Below, in pieces: positions 36,386 to 47,400 of a stretch of 64,000 bases of DNA. Numbering within the stretch: position 1 is the first letter of the stretch; the number at the start of each line of letters is the position of its first letter. Source of the stretch: Serinus canaria (lineage: Eukaryota; Chordata; Aves; Passeriformes; Fringillidae); the NCBI RefSeq assembly GCF_022539315.1, contig NC_066327.1:13680995-13744994 (forward strand). The letters run 5' to 3'. A program made the position numbers and the translations under genes. The notes below the pieces were generated by a model. That model did no database searches. It was given only the letters and a program-made list of their open reading frames with translations, and was not told the DNA's origin.

Positions 36386-39300
36386 AGCAGCAGTGCCTAG
36401 AGCAGAATTGCACTGTGGAATTGGACACATCCCATCAGCATGGCAAACATGCTCCAGCAGCAGGGTAAGTCCTACCTGGCAGCTGACCTACTTGCATAAC
36501 TGCAAAACAGAGCAATGATAATTAAAATACTGCTGCTTCCCAGTTCTGGCCTAGGAACAGTTCTTAAATAATCTTTCAGAGGAAGTAAATATCACCATCC
36601 CCATTGTACCCTGTGCCCATACGGGGACACAGAGGCGTGGAAAGATGAAGTGATTGTCCAGAGACAGCCAGCAAAGCTACCAGCAGCAGCTGAGCCACCA
36701 GGCAGCCTCAGGTCCATCTCCATCCTCTGTCACTGGGCTGGCCACATGCAGCTGCTGAACACAGATGGGTTTGCTTTTTGGCATTATGCTTGCACAATGA
36801 AATATCAGTATTGCTTCAACTGTAGATGTCTCTCTCCTCCTTCCCTCCATGAACGCTTCCCACAGCAGAGCCAAGCAAGTACAACAAGAGTAAACCCCTC
36901 CCTGTTTTTCAGAATATTTAACATTCTGAAAGGAATTAGAGATTAATGACAGAAAATTGCAGCTGACAGAAAGAGTTCTTGGGAAAAACCCCGACCAAAC
37001 AAAAAGACCCTAAAACAAATAAACCAGCAATTTCTGAGGAATACCAGAGCATAACATTTGAACTTCAGCATTTATGGTGTTGTTGAGGAACCAGAAGAGG
37101 CTGAACTCTAGCAAAAGATTTTTCCCTGTATCCTGAGGTCTTCCTGCTCAACTCTTCATTGCCCCTTGTCCTACCTTGCCCTGTAATCTCTCAGTCGCAG
37201 TGTGTCACCCCTGCTGTGTGAGCACATCACTTTTCTCCAAGGCAGGTCAAACACTGCTGTGCTGACAGCTCCAGTTGGGTCAGATTTATCAGAACCATGG
37301 GCTCTCCCTGACCCAGCAAAACCAGGGCTCACCATGTCAGCAGGCTCAAGCTCCTTATGTCCCACAGGCTGTGGGTTAGGACCAGAATTGGATTAGCTTC
37401 AAACACAATCCATTCTTCCCTGTTCTTTTCACATTCCCCTTGCAATTTATCCCTCTCCAAAGGGACATTTTCATCTCTGGCTCTGAAGAATATGGTTGTT
37501 AACCCCTGCATGTGCTTTTCTTCCCCAGGAGATGGAGGCCATGGCTACCTAAAGGACTGGCTCTGGTGGGCTGGCTTGTTAACCAGTAAGTAGGAGCTGT
37601 TTCCCTGGGTTTGCAGCTTTTCCAGGGTCTGTCCCTGTGAATGAGGTGTGGAACAAACTGAGGATGGTGCTTGAAGCCTGTTTTCTGTAGAGTTCCCCCA
37701 TTCTCAGCAGAGGTTCCTCAGGGAGAGGAGAGGCAGTGATCCCTGCAGGATCTCCCTCTCCATCCTCCTGCAGGACTGGCAGGACCTGCTAGCTCAGTTT
37801 TACCTGATCAAAAGCATGAAAAGCCAGATTTTAATAGGGCAGCTGGCAGGTCTGCCTGTGTACCAGGCACAGGGCAAACAGCCTCCCCTGAGTGCCTGGG
37901 GAACATTTCCTGCTGCAGCACAGGGACATAACAAAGAGCTGTTGGTAGCACCTCCTTCCTTGAAAACACTTGCTTTCTCTTTAAACAAGACTTAAACATA
38001 TTTATTTCCTGCTTGTATCTCCTAAAATTGGACTCAAAGCTGCACAGAGAGCAGCAGATTTTACAACAGGCTGTTTCAGAGCCCTCTTTTCTGCCTCTCA
38101 CCCTGGCAGCTGCAGCTCAAGGTGCCCCCACCTGGCTCTGCCCTCACTCTGTCCCTGCTCAGGGACAGCCCAGCCCCAAGGACAGGTGTGGAGGGCACAA
38201 GCAGCCTCCCAGCACTGGGGCTCCCACAGCCACCCCCTCCCTTGTTACCCCCACACAGCCTGGCTGGGCTGGGGGTTCCTAAGCCCTGACCTGGCCAAGC
38301 CCTGGCATCCCCAGCCCTTCCCATGGAGGGGTTCCCTTCTCCAGGGGTGCTTCTTTTAATTTGAAATTTTCAATAATTTGAGATTTTCACCCACTGTCTG
38401 GCCCTGTTTAGCAGCAGGATGAAGCCCCCAACATAAAACCCACTCTCCAAGTGACATCTTGCTGGTTTGCAAACCCCCAAGAGAAAATGCAGAAAGTGCT
38501 CTGTAACTCACTGATATTTATTTTTCTTGTGTTTGTTTAGTGGGTGGAGGGGAAGCTGCCAACTTTGCTGCCTATGCCTTTGCTCCTGCAACTATTGTCA
38601 CGCCTCTGGGGGCTCTGAGCGTGCTCATAAGGTGATTTTTGTGTCTATAAATTGAAATTTGCCTTTTTTTTTTCTTGACTTGTAAAAATAGACTTGAAGG
38701 GATACTAATATGATTTATTCTGCCCAGAGTAAAAAAAGGTCTCAGTGTTTTCTAAAAAACACTTTAACAGTTGTTGTCCTTTCTGAGGGATCACTTGGGA
38801 ACCATTGAATTAAATAGCTTGCCCTTCTGGAAATGCTGGATGTGTAGAGCAACCACATACACTGCAGGTTAAATTATTGCAAATATCTGCATTACTTCAT
38901 TCCTTATCCCAGCTGTTTAACCACCCAGGATTGGTGGGATTTCAATGTTTGTTTGTTTTGTTTTGTTTTGTTTTTGTAATCAAGAGTACTAAAAATTTAA
39001 AAGGGTCAAAAATACCAGGCTTGTTTTCAAACTGCTTTTCACCTGCCTTTTGTTTTATAAGCTTTTAGGATCCTCTGATGTTGAAGGGGTTTATATTTCT
39101 GGGTGTTCCTAAAACGGCTGAAACCCTATTTCATTTCTTTATTTTTAAACAGGAGATTCCTACCAAAATACATTAAGCTACTTAAGGTTTTATGGAATGA
39201 TTGTGTTGTGAAATGCATAAGCAAACTGAGAATTAGGACTGCTCTGTTGTCTTGCCCCAGATTTTTTTGGACAATGACTAGATATATTTGTAGATAAATC

Positions 39301-40612
39301 TGCAGCCCCAATACTTTTGGAGTTTCTCTGTTTCTCTTTCTAATAGTTCTGATGATTTAGTTAAAATTAACATAGGTTTTTTGTTAGGTTCAGGTTTTTC
39401 CTCTGTTACACTGGCCCTTGAAGTAATTTTCTTGAGCACTAAAAGCTTCATAATGCTCAGCAGCTCCTGAATGATTCTGCCAACCCTGAAAAAATATTTC
39501 TGAGGACGTGCTAAAACATTCAGCATTTTTGCACCTTGCTGACACAAGAGCTGTGATCCACAGGTCACACCTGCACCCCTGTGATTGTGTATTAACCCCC
39601 TGGAATCCAACTTATTGCCACCAAAATTGCGTCCTTGTATCACATGGAAGCATTCTTAGCTTTCCTAAGCTGCTGCTCCTTCTTTAAAGGAGTGCAGAGC
39701 ACCGGCTGATGTTTGTCTGTCCAGCTGATGTTTGTCTGTCCTGTGCAGTGCCATTCTGTCCTCGTATTTGCTTGGAGAACGGCTCAACCTGCTGGGAAAG
39801 CTGGGCTGCCTGCTGAGCCTGGTGGGCAGCACTGTGATGGTCATACACGCCCCAGAGGACGAGGAGGTCACCACTCTGGAGGAAATGACCTCCAAGCTGA
39901 AGGAGCCGGGTACGCAGCCAGCCGCGCTTTCCCTCTCGGGGCCGGGCACTGCAAGGCTCTCCCCGTGCCAACTGCTGGAGTTTTGAGTTCTTCCCTCCCT
40001 CCTGCAGGTTTCCTGGCTTATGCTGCAATCCTCCTGGCTCTCTGCTTCCTTCTGATCTTCTGCCTCGCCCCCCGTTATGGCCAGAGCAACATCCTCATCT
40101 ACCTCGCCATCTGCTCCGTCATCGGCGCCTTCTCCGTGTCCTCCGTCAAGGGCTTGGGAATTGCCATCAAGGGCTTCTTTGGTGGCCAGCCTGTGCTGCA
40201 GAACCCACTGACCTGGATCCTGGTCATCACGCTGGTGGCATCCATCACCACGCAGATCAACTACCTCAACAAGTCTCTGGACATTTTCAACACCTCTCTG
40301 GTGTTCCCCATCTACTACGTGCTGTTCACCACCATCGTCATCACCACTTCCATCATCCTCTTTAAGGAGTGGGTCACCATGACTGTGGTTGACATCATTG
40401 GGACAGTCTGTGGCTTCCTCACCATCATTTTGGGGGTGTTTTTACTCCATGCTTTCAAAGACATGGACGTCAGTTTTGGGAATTTACCCCAAGTCCTTCA
40501 GAACGAACAGCCAGCGCCGGTCACCAGAGATGACAAGAACATCCTGATAGAGGTGGACAACTCCAGCATTGCCCCAGAGGACAAACCCAAAGTATTCATG
40601 CTCTACACTTAG
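33684..40612 (+). CDS. NIPAL4: NIPAL4 (ichthyin), six coding exons, complete
   Basis: Six exons join to 1200 coding bases, 399 residues and a TAG stop. NIPAL4 belongs to the NIPA family of magnesium-transporter-like multi-pass membrane proteins. In humans its loss causes autosomal recessive congenital ichthyosis, so it serves the epidermal lipid barrier. The N-terminal head, probably extracellular, is short with likely N-glycosylation sites (NSS at 7, NGS at 12, and a later NGT). Family hallmarks follow: [20 protein letters not shown] with KKKGLLRL, then [63 protein letters not shown], and [15 protein letters not shown]. The acidic tail ends KPKVFMLYT. About nine membrane spans are evident. 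It lies between CYFIP2 and ADAM19, as in mammals, and is convergent with ADAM19. Confidence 0.95.
33721..35363 (+). other. NIPAL4 intron 1
   Basis: Starts inside the CpG island; a long T-run lies at about 33943-33962. The 3' half is ordinary AT-rich sequence with no gene or repeat I recognise. Confidence 0.8.
33794..33814 (+). other. Perfect G-quadruplex motif in NIPAL4 intron 1
   Basis: Four GGG runs at 33794, 33800, 33806 and 33812, each separated by a 3-base TCC loop, on the non-template strand 74 bases into the first intron. Confidence 0.8.
35364..35612 (+). CDS. NIPAL4: NIPAL4 exon 2, residues 13-95, first membrane span
   Basis: 249 bases, acceptor CCAAG ending 35363, donor GTAAGG at 35613. 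Encodes a cysteine-containing head ([16 protein letters not shown]), a glycosylation site ENGTS, then span 1 and the KKKGLLRL loop. Confidence 0.93.
35807..35894. repeat. Three-copy 29-30 base minisatellite in NIPAL4 intron 2
   Basis: Units start at 35807, 35836 and 35866, each opening GGAG(C/T)TAATTTACAG. A decayed fourth unit begins at 35895. Confidence 0.75.
36337..36380. repeat. Compound (AC)5(AT)17 microsatellite
   Basis: AC dinucleotides at 36337-36346 run directly into 17 AT dinucleotides at 36347-36380, in NIPAL4 intron 2. Likely length-polymorphic. Confidence 0.95.
37529..37585 (+). CDS. NIPAL4: NIPAL4 exon 3, residues 96-114
   Basis: 57 bases, acceptor CCCCAG ending 37528, donor GTAAGT at 37586. 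Encodes [18 protein letters not shown], the conserved loop and start of span 2. Confidence 0.92.
38541..38631 (+). CDS. NIPAL4: NIPAL4 exon 4, residues 115-145
   Basis: 91 bases, acceptor GTTTAG ending 38540, donor GTGATT at 38632 (a weak GT donor). Encodes [20 protein letters not shown] and [10 protein letters not shown], the family signature. Confidence 0.94.
39705..39742 (+). repeat. 19-base tandem duplication at the NIPAL4 exon 5 acceptor
   Basis: Two units of 19 bases at 39705-39723 and 39724-39742, both GCTGATGTTTGTCTGTCC with only the last base differing. They form the pyrimidine tract directly before the acceptor AG at 39747-39748. Confidence 0.85.
39749..39909 (+). CDS. NIPAL4: NIPAL4 exon 5, residues 145-198
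   Basis: 161 bases, acceptor GTGCAG ending 39748, donor GTACGC at 39910. Encodes [20 protein letters not shown], then [18 protein letters not shown]. Confidence 0.95.
40008..40612 (+). CDS. NIPAL4: NIPAL4 exon 6, residues 199-399 and stop
   Basis: 605 bases, acceptor CTGCAG ending 40007, stop TAG at 40610-40612. Carries the C-terminal membrane spans, the motif [14 protein letters not shown], and a soluble acidic tail with [13 protein letters not shown]. Confidence 0.96.
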
Positions 40613-41725
40613 GGTGTTACGTGCAGGGAACTGGAGGTTGGGTGGGTGATGTCAATATTCCAGGTGCCATGGGAAAATTTCAAAAAGGAAAAGCAGAAAA
40701 TAAAAGAAACAGTGTCTTTTCCAAAGTCAAATCTTTCTTCAGGCTTTTGTTCAGGATCTCTGTCATGGTGTGGGAGCAAGGGGTGTGTTTAATCCTCTCT
40801 GGGCCCTAATACATGCAGCCACTGGAAACAAAAATCCTCTAGAAATATGATAGTGCTGTAACAAAGCTCCTCTCTGGGGCCCCTTCCCTCTCTTATTCTT
40901 GGCAGGGCTGATGTTTACCCTTCACTCCTTCCCCCGGGTGGCCACTGATGTCTTTGTTTCCAGGCCTTGATGGATCATTGATTAGTGGTTTTTGTCTTTT
41001 TTTGTTTCCTTTCTAGACACTTGCATGAACTCTAAAATACACACCAGCGTCTGGAGAGGAGGTGAGAGACAAGGGCTGAACAGTGCTACTCAGACTCTGC
41101 TCATCCATGTTTAATCACTTGCTCTGCAAATAAGGGGACAAGAATATTGGTGAATATGGGCAAAACATGGTGAATTTTGCAAAAGCTGCTCACTCAGGCT
41201 CAGGGGCAGGACTCAAGCCATGAAGTGTTTTCACAAAGAGATCTTTTTCAGCTTTTGTTTTTTTGCAAGGTGCAGGAGTTTCCCTGAAGCAGTGTTAATT
41301 ATTTTTATAGGAGTTTCAGTTGTTTGGTTTTTTTTAGTTTTTTTTTTTTTTTTTTTCCAGAGCAGCTCTGGTGCCCAGGCCCAGGGTAAATCCCATGTCA
41401 AAAGAAACTCTACCACTATCTTCAAGACTTCTTGTGACAATTATTTTCAGTCTGAATGACCAAGTGGCTGTAAATATAAAGTATTTTTATTTCCTCAGGA
41501 AATATCTTGACCTTAGAAAACCCCCCAAATTCTTTGAGCCCCATGAGATGTCCTGCTGTCCTCTGAGATGCTCACCTGAGTATACCTGGGTGTGAGCATC
41601 ACTGAGTAAATATATTGTGGGGCTTTGGGAGAGAGGACAATGCAATCTCGTATTTTAATAACATTTCAGTGCTATCATTTTGGAATGTGGAAATGGAAAT
41701 AAAAGGTTTTTTCAACATAAAAAAA
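40613..41725 (+). other. NIPAL4 3' UTR
   Basis: About 1.1 kb from the stop to the poly(A) signal at 41698. An earlier AATAAA at 40699-40704 would give a UTR of only about 110 bases. A long T-run lies at 41339-41357. Confidence 0.65.
41698..41703 (+). promoter_or_regulatory. Likely NIPAL4 poly(A) signal
   Basis: Perfect AATAAA (GGAAATAAAAGG) about 1.09 kb after the stop. Confidence 0.6.
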
Positions 41726-42064
41726 TGCTGCAGGTGGATCTGAAATTTCTTCATTATTTCATGTTACAAGTGTAGCCCTAAAGGATAAAGAGGCTGAGGG
41801 ACAGCTGAGAACAACAGAAAGAGCATCTGGAGCAGAATAAAACTGCAGCGACCTCCTTTGGTGGCAGAAAATAATCCAAGTCACTCACTCCAGCTTTGGT
41901 TTTGGCATCCTCATCAGTGTGATGCTTGGTGCATTTTACTCTGGAAAATGGCTATAAATGGGACTCATCTTTCTTCACTCTAGAAGCATCCCTGGAGAAA
42001 TGCCATGTAGAAAATGAAGATTTGAACCGAGGTAATGAAATAATAGACAGTGAAAGAGTATTTG

Positions 42065-44394
42065 TTAATGACAACCAACAAATTTTATTAAAATGAGGCA
42101 AAAGGCACAATAAATTGCATTCTTCAAGTATTTGCATAGATGCATAGAGAGCATTGTTGTAAACCATTAACATGTGGACATAGGAGAAAGTGAGATGGAT
42201 TTGTTATAAGTTCTCCCAAGTAATATTATCTTTCAAAGAATCAGGTTTAACACCTTTTACTCCTCCTGCAGTTCCCTCGGGTCAATCACTCAACTTGCAC
42301 ACATCTGAAAACTTCAAAGAACTTACTAAAACTACCTTTTGGAGATTTTTGTGATATTCCAGCAATAAAGTTTTCTATTAGAGTTTGGGCATGTCCAGTT
42401 GTTCTCTGAGCACCGTGTGTCCGGGGGCATTTTTTGAAACCTTGAACCCATGCTCACATGAAAGGCAGTGAAAATAATTTTAGTGACTTTTAGTGGCCAT
42501 TTGCTGAAGATCAGGGGTTGGAGCAGAAGTGCTGCTGCCCTCAGTGAGGGCTCAGCTATGAGATCAAGTTCTTGTGGTTGAATCAACAATTACAGTGTAT
42601 GTACAGTCCTGCTGCACTGTGAGCAGCCAAACCTGCCCTTACATACCAAGGAACAAGTTTGGGGGTTGTTTGAATGCACATTTTTATATGTAATGTACCC
42701 TAACTATTGAAAAAGACAAAGATTAGAGAGCTGTTGTCTTTTACTTGTCCTCCCTTATTTCAGAAAAAAAGTTTTTTAGGTTGGTTTGTTTTACCAGGCA
42801 CATAGAAGGTAAGAAAAGGTCTAAAATTAGTAAGATGAGGAATAATCTGTGAGAATTTCAAGACACACCATGTGAACTGTTTCCTTGTGGAGAAAGAGGT
42901 AGTAAAGTTGTGAAAACTATTGTGACTTAAGTCATCCTACAGATACACTACTACATATAACTACAAATTTAATGAGTTCTTGGGGTTTATCCGGGATTTC
43001 TTTAATGAGTAGATCTTAGGGAAAGAGAACCAGCAAACAAGACTCATTTTCTTTATGCCAGTAATACAGTTTCTCACATGTGGAGCAGCAGTCATGCACT
43101 TTGAGGATTTGTCCGTAATAAATCAGACACAAGAGGACTGTTGTAACTGCAGCTCCAGATTTCCCTGTGTTCTCCTAGGAAATAATTTCAAGGAAAAAAA
43201 AAATCTGGCATAACAGAAGGTCTTATTTTAAAATCCTGAGGAAAAAAAAAAAAAAAAAACAACCAAAAAACACATAGAAAAGCCAAACTATTAGGAGAAG
43301 GAAAATTAAATTCATAAGGGAGGGTCCTCAGGGTCAGAACCATCAGCTGCTTAAAGTGCACACAGACAGCTCTCTCCATCCATGGCCTGGAGAAAAAGCC
43401 TGGAGTAAGGGAGCTGCCCTACAAAAGCACCATGTGTTGTGTTAATAGTTCAGCTGTTTCACCACCTGGGCATTCTCCAGGTAGGTTTCTCAGTGGTTTG
43501 GGGAGCAGTAACTCAGCCCATGCTGAGCTACAGCCCAGCACAGACGTGCACAAACATCTCCTGCTGCCGGTACCGCTGCAGAGGGGCTTCAGCACTGCCT
43601 TCTGCTGAGCTTCCTGCTGGCCTTCTGCTCTGGGTCTGGGCCAGAGCTGCCCTGTCGTACCTTGAGTGTGTCCTAAGGACCTGGCTTGGAGCTCCTGGGC
43701 TGTGCTGGGGCTGCTTTTGGGACCTACAGCACCAGGGCAAGACAAGCGAGTGCTGGAGGGCAGAAGGGTTGCAATGTTCCTGCTGGAGAGGTTTATATGG
43801 GGAAAATAATGAAATCAAAAATAATCCCCTCTGCTAAAGCTGAGCAAAATCCACAGTGGCCCCACAAATTTTATCTCCACAGTTGGCTCCCTGTTGGGGC
43901 CCCACTTGGCACCCCCTGTAAACAGAGAATAAACTGAAGAGTGTTATCACCAGCTGCTCTCCCCAGAGGCAGTGGGTTTGTATAGCACCAATATGCTCCT
44001 GCAGCTGCCTGGGGGGGCTGAGGAAGCCAACAGGGCTCACATGAAAGCCCATCAAGGCCAGCACCTGCACTCACAGCTTGTTCTCCCTGGTAATACTTAA
44101 ATAACTGATTAAAAGCACGTGGAAACCCCCATCACCCCATCCCTGCACTGGATATTGCACAACAACATTTAAATACCGTACAAACGAGTCATCCCTACAT
44201 GGAAAAGGCAGAGAGGGTCCAGCTGAGCCTGGCGAGTACCTGGGGCACCCCTGCCATGCCTGGCTGCAGCCTGGAGAGTCCCAGAGGGAGCAGGGCTGGG
44301 GCAGGAGGAGAGGAGCTGAGACACTGTCCGTGGCAGTGAAGGTGTGAGAGTGGTTTTGGTGATGAGGGCCAGAGCCAGCCAGGAACAGGCTGCC
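42065..44394 (-). other. ADAM19 3' UTR (proposed)
   Basis: Noncoding stretch downstream of the proposed ADAM19 stop. It contains an 18-base A-run near 43242 on the plus strand. I recognise no other gene here. Confidence 0.4.
42084..42089 (-). promoter_or_regulatory. Likely ADAM19 poly(A) signal
   Basis: AATAAA on the minus strand, about 2.3 kb downstream of the proposed ADAM19 stop. It is the only perfect hexamer I see on that strand between 41750 and 44390. A plus-strand AATAAA lies 20 bases away, at 42109-42114. Confidence 0.5.
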
Positions 44395-44469
44395 TCAGGA
44401 ATGCCCACGGCAGCCTGGCTGTCCCACCTTCAAGGTGTTCCCTGCTCCAGCTCTCCAGGCACCAGCACC
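44395..44469 (-). CDS. ADAM19: ADAM19 proposed terminal coding exon
   Basis: 75 bases with stop TGA at 44397-44395, in the phase left by the previous exon. The acceptor is strong: over 30 bases of pyrimidines ending CACCCAG. It encodes 24 residues beginning [16 protein letters not shown]. Mammalian ADAM19 ends in a short exon containing QRAGG; similarity is faint, so the call rests on the splice site, phase and size. Confidence 0.4.
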   Translation of the reverse strand, partial: GAGAWRAGAGNTLKVGQPGCRGHS

Positions 44470-47400
44470 CTGGGTGAGATGGAAAAAGGGGAAAGAAGAG
44501 GAGTGAGCACTGATGGAAGAACAAGCACCATCCTCCCCCTCTCCTGGAGCTGATGTTAGCCTGCCTGCATTCACAGCCCAGTGCATTACATAGGAATGCA
44601 TCTCCCACAAGGAAGTTCCTGCAGTTTCTCCATTTTCCACAGCTGGCCTCCTATTGCAGGCTGGAGACACATAACTGTGCTGTGTGGAGTGGAGGTGTTT
44701 TGTGTTAAAGGGCCCAGTTTGCAGAGCACTGAACTCAGTGCCTGGAAGTCCCTTCTTAAGCATTCAGGATGATTTTTGTGAAACACTCCCTGCAGAGAAA
44801 GCATCTACTTAGCCACACCTAGAGAGGCTGGAAAGAATTTTTGTTCTTGACTGGGATCTTCAAATCCTGTGTGAATCTTCCTGTTTTGCTGCTCTTCACT
44901 ACCACTTCTGGGTCCCAGAGCCCTTGCCCCCACTCCCAAAAATGCCTTGCCTGAGGAAGTGTTCAGGGCTGTGGAGGACTGAATTCACTGTTCTGCTCAA
45001 CTCCCTGAATTCTTAATGAAACAGGTGAAAGCAGAGACCCCTGCAATGAAGGTGACCAACCCACAGCCTCTCTGTGTCCACCCACCTGGGCTGTGCACTA
45101 AGGTGTTCTGCAGGCTGATATTCCCCTCAGAGTGTTTTTATTCCCCAGGGGTGAATTCCAGGTGGTGCTTCCCACCAGCCCTCCCCGTGCCTACCTCTGC
45201 CACAGGCTGGAGGTGCCCAGGGGCTCTGCTGTGCCCAGGGGGCAGTGGGACAGCAGGGCTGTTCCCCTGCCAGCCTCTGCACCTGGATGGGATGGGATTT
45301 GCTGGCAGAGCTCTCTGGGGTGGCCGGGGCCTTGAAATATCCTACAGAAGAAAGAAACAGTTTTGAATTTAAGCCTTAAGTTTTGGAAGTAATAGGTAAC
45401 CTCTGCTCCAGAGCCTTTTTGATTAGTCACTTTAACTGATGCACTTCATGGCTGGAAGCAAGTTCCACACACATACACCCAGTGTTTGTTTGCCTATACA
45501 ATGCCTGTAAACACTATGTTGTGCATGTTCTTGTGCCCATACAAACACACACAGACCCACAAGCAGCTATTATTTGTTTGTGCACACAGCTGTCCCTAAT
45601 AGGATGCTCAGAGCATTATATTTTCCATTCATCTAATGAATTTCAGTGGAAAGCATGTCCCAGGGGGAGAAGTTACCCCCACAAGAGCCAATTGCCTGTT
45701 GTTGCTCAGGGTCTGTGCTAAGCTGCTGCCTTACAGGTGTTGATTTAACAAACACAGCTGCACTCAAGACTTGGAGGGCACCCAAAACCCCTGCAGTCTC
45801 CTCAGACTATGCATAAATGCAATGCTTGATGGCTTGGGGACCTATTGCTCTCCAAGGATCTTGCCCTGTGACTCCAGGAAGGACAAGGCAGACTAAATTC
45901 CACTGACTGCCAGATCTGAAGAGCTCCTATAGGAATAGCAAGAGAGCAAATCTGGCAGATGCTGCAAACATCCAGGAAGGCCAATGCAGCTAGCAAAAAG
46001 TGACAGTAATTATTTCCCCTTTGTCTTCCCCAACTCATGACTATTCACTAACCCAGAAACAGCCAGGTTTCTTGTGGAAATCCTATGAAAAGTGTTCCAT
46101 CCCATAAGGCTGACTGAGATAAAGAGACTGGGAGCACAAAGGAGATCATGGGGAACTTGTCAACAAGCAGCTGGGAAGGATACCTATTCCTTATTGACAG
46201 CACTCAGCTTCCTGCTTTTGTTTTAGTTTTCTTTCCTGCTGAAGTGCCAGCTGTTCACAGGAACAATGGACTAGAAACAAACCCCTTTCCCTAAGATTTT
46301 GCTCCATAGGCTTTGTTTTCCTCTATGTCCTTCAGAGAGAGACTGCCTAGGAGCCAGCCTCCTGCTACCTTTGCTTCTTTGAGGGCCCCAATATAATAAC
46401 ATTATTTTGCAAAATGGGTTGAAATCAGTCTGAGTGATTTACCATCTTTCCAATAAGAATGTGGGGTCCACAGTAAGTTTAGAACAGAGCTGCCAGCAAA
46501 AGAAATAAATCTTTCCTTTTAACCCTCAAAATAACCCCATGGAGAGGAAGCTCACACAAGATGGGGTCAGTTTGGGTCAAGACTAACAGTTCCCCCAGGG
46601 TGAGAGGCCTCACCAGAACAAACCTGCCATCAAACAGCATCTACAGGACAGCAGCAGGACCTCATACCTGAGAGGTTGGAGGTTTGGGAGCAGGAGGTGC
46701 TGGCCTGCTCGGGGGAGTCCTCCGGGGAATGTCCTTGGGAAGCGCCGGCCCCACGGGCTGCCCGCCGTGAGAGAAGGGAGGTGGCTGCTGCCTGCTCATC
46801 TGGGGCCCTGGAGCTTGCTGAGAAGGAGGCTTGGGTGGGATTTCAGGGAAACCAATCACCTGTGCAGAAAAACCACAAATCCTCATGCATTTCCACTTCA
46901 AACCACCCTTGGTACTCGCTGCGACACTTCTGAGGATCTGCGTGAGGTCTCTGAGCCACAGAGTGGAAAATATTGCCTGCAACACCAGTGTGTGTTGTGT
47001 GTGTAAAACCAGTGTGTGTGTGTGAGTGTGTAACACCAGAATGTGTGTGTGTGTCTGGTGGGTGTTGATTACATGAACTGGGAAAACTTTGAATCATGAG
47101 GCAGAAATGGAAATCAAGAGAACAGAGTAATCCAGGCATCAGTGTGACACTTGCAAATAAACCCAGGGTCTGCCATTTCTCCAGTTTTGAGTTGGGGGAT
47201 GTGACAACAGAGAATCCAGCAGGAGAGAAAGCAGCCACACAAGGCTGGTCAAATCCCAGCTCCTGCCTTCACCAGGAACAGGTGCTACACTCAGCTACCA
47301 CTGACTTTCAGCCAGGGGTGATGTCTGTCTCCTTTTCCCATCCTTTGATAAAACCACTCCCTAATTCCAGGGAAATCCCATCCCACACCTTGGGGCAGCT

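Noticed and set aside
38632..38640. Minor-class (U12) intron in NIPAL4 because of the odd donor GTGATT
   Set aside because: It lacks the U12 donor consensus ATCCTT, and the downstream acceptor is ordinary with a pyrimidine tract.
44586..44804. Alternative ADAM19 terminal exon with acceptor near 44793
   Set aside because: The acceptor is reasonable and the phase fits, but the residues ([10 protein letters not shown] onward) resemble nothing in ADAM19. The exon at 44395-44469 has a stronger acceptor and a more typical size.
44928..45194. Intron read-through from the ADAM19 tail exon as the normal C-terminus
   Set aside because: A read-through isoform exists in mammals as I recall, but here the sequence after GTAGGC shows no conserved residues.
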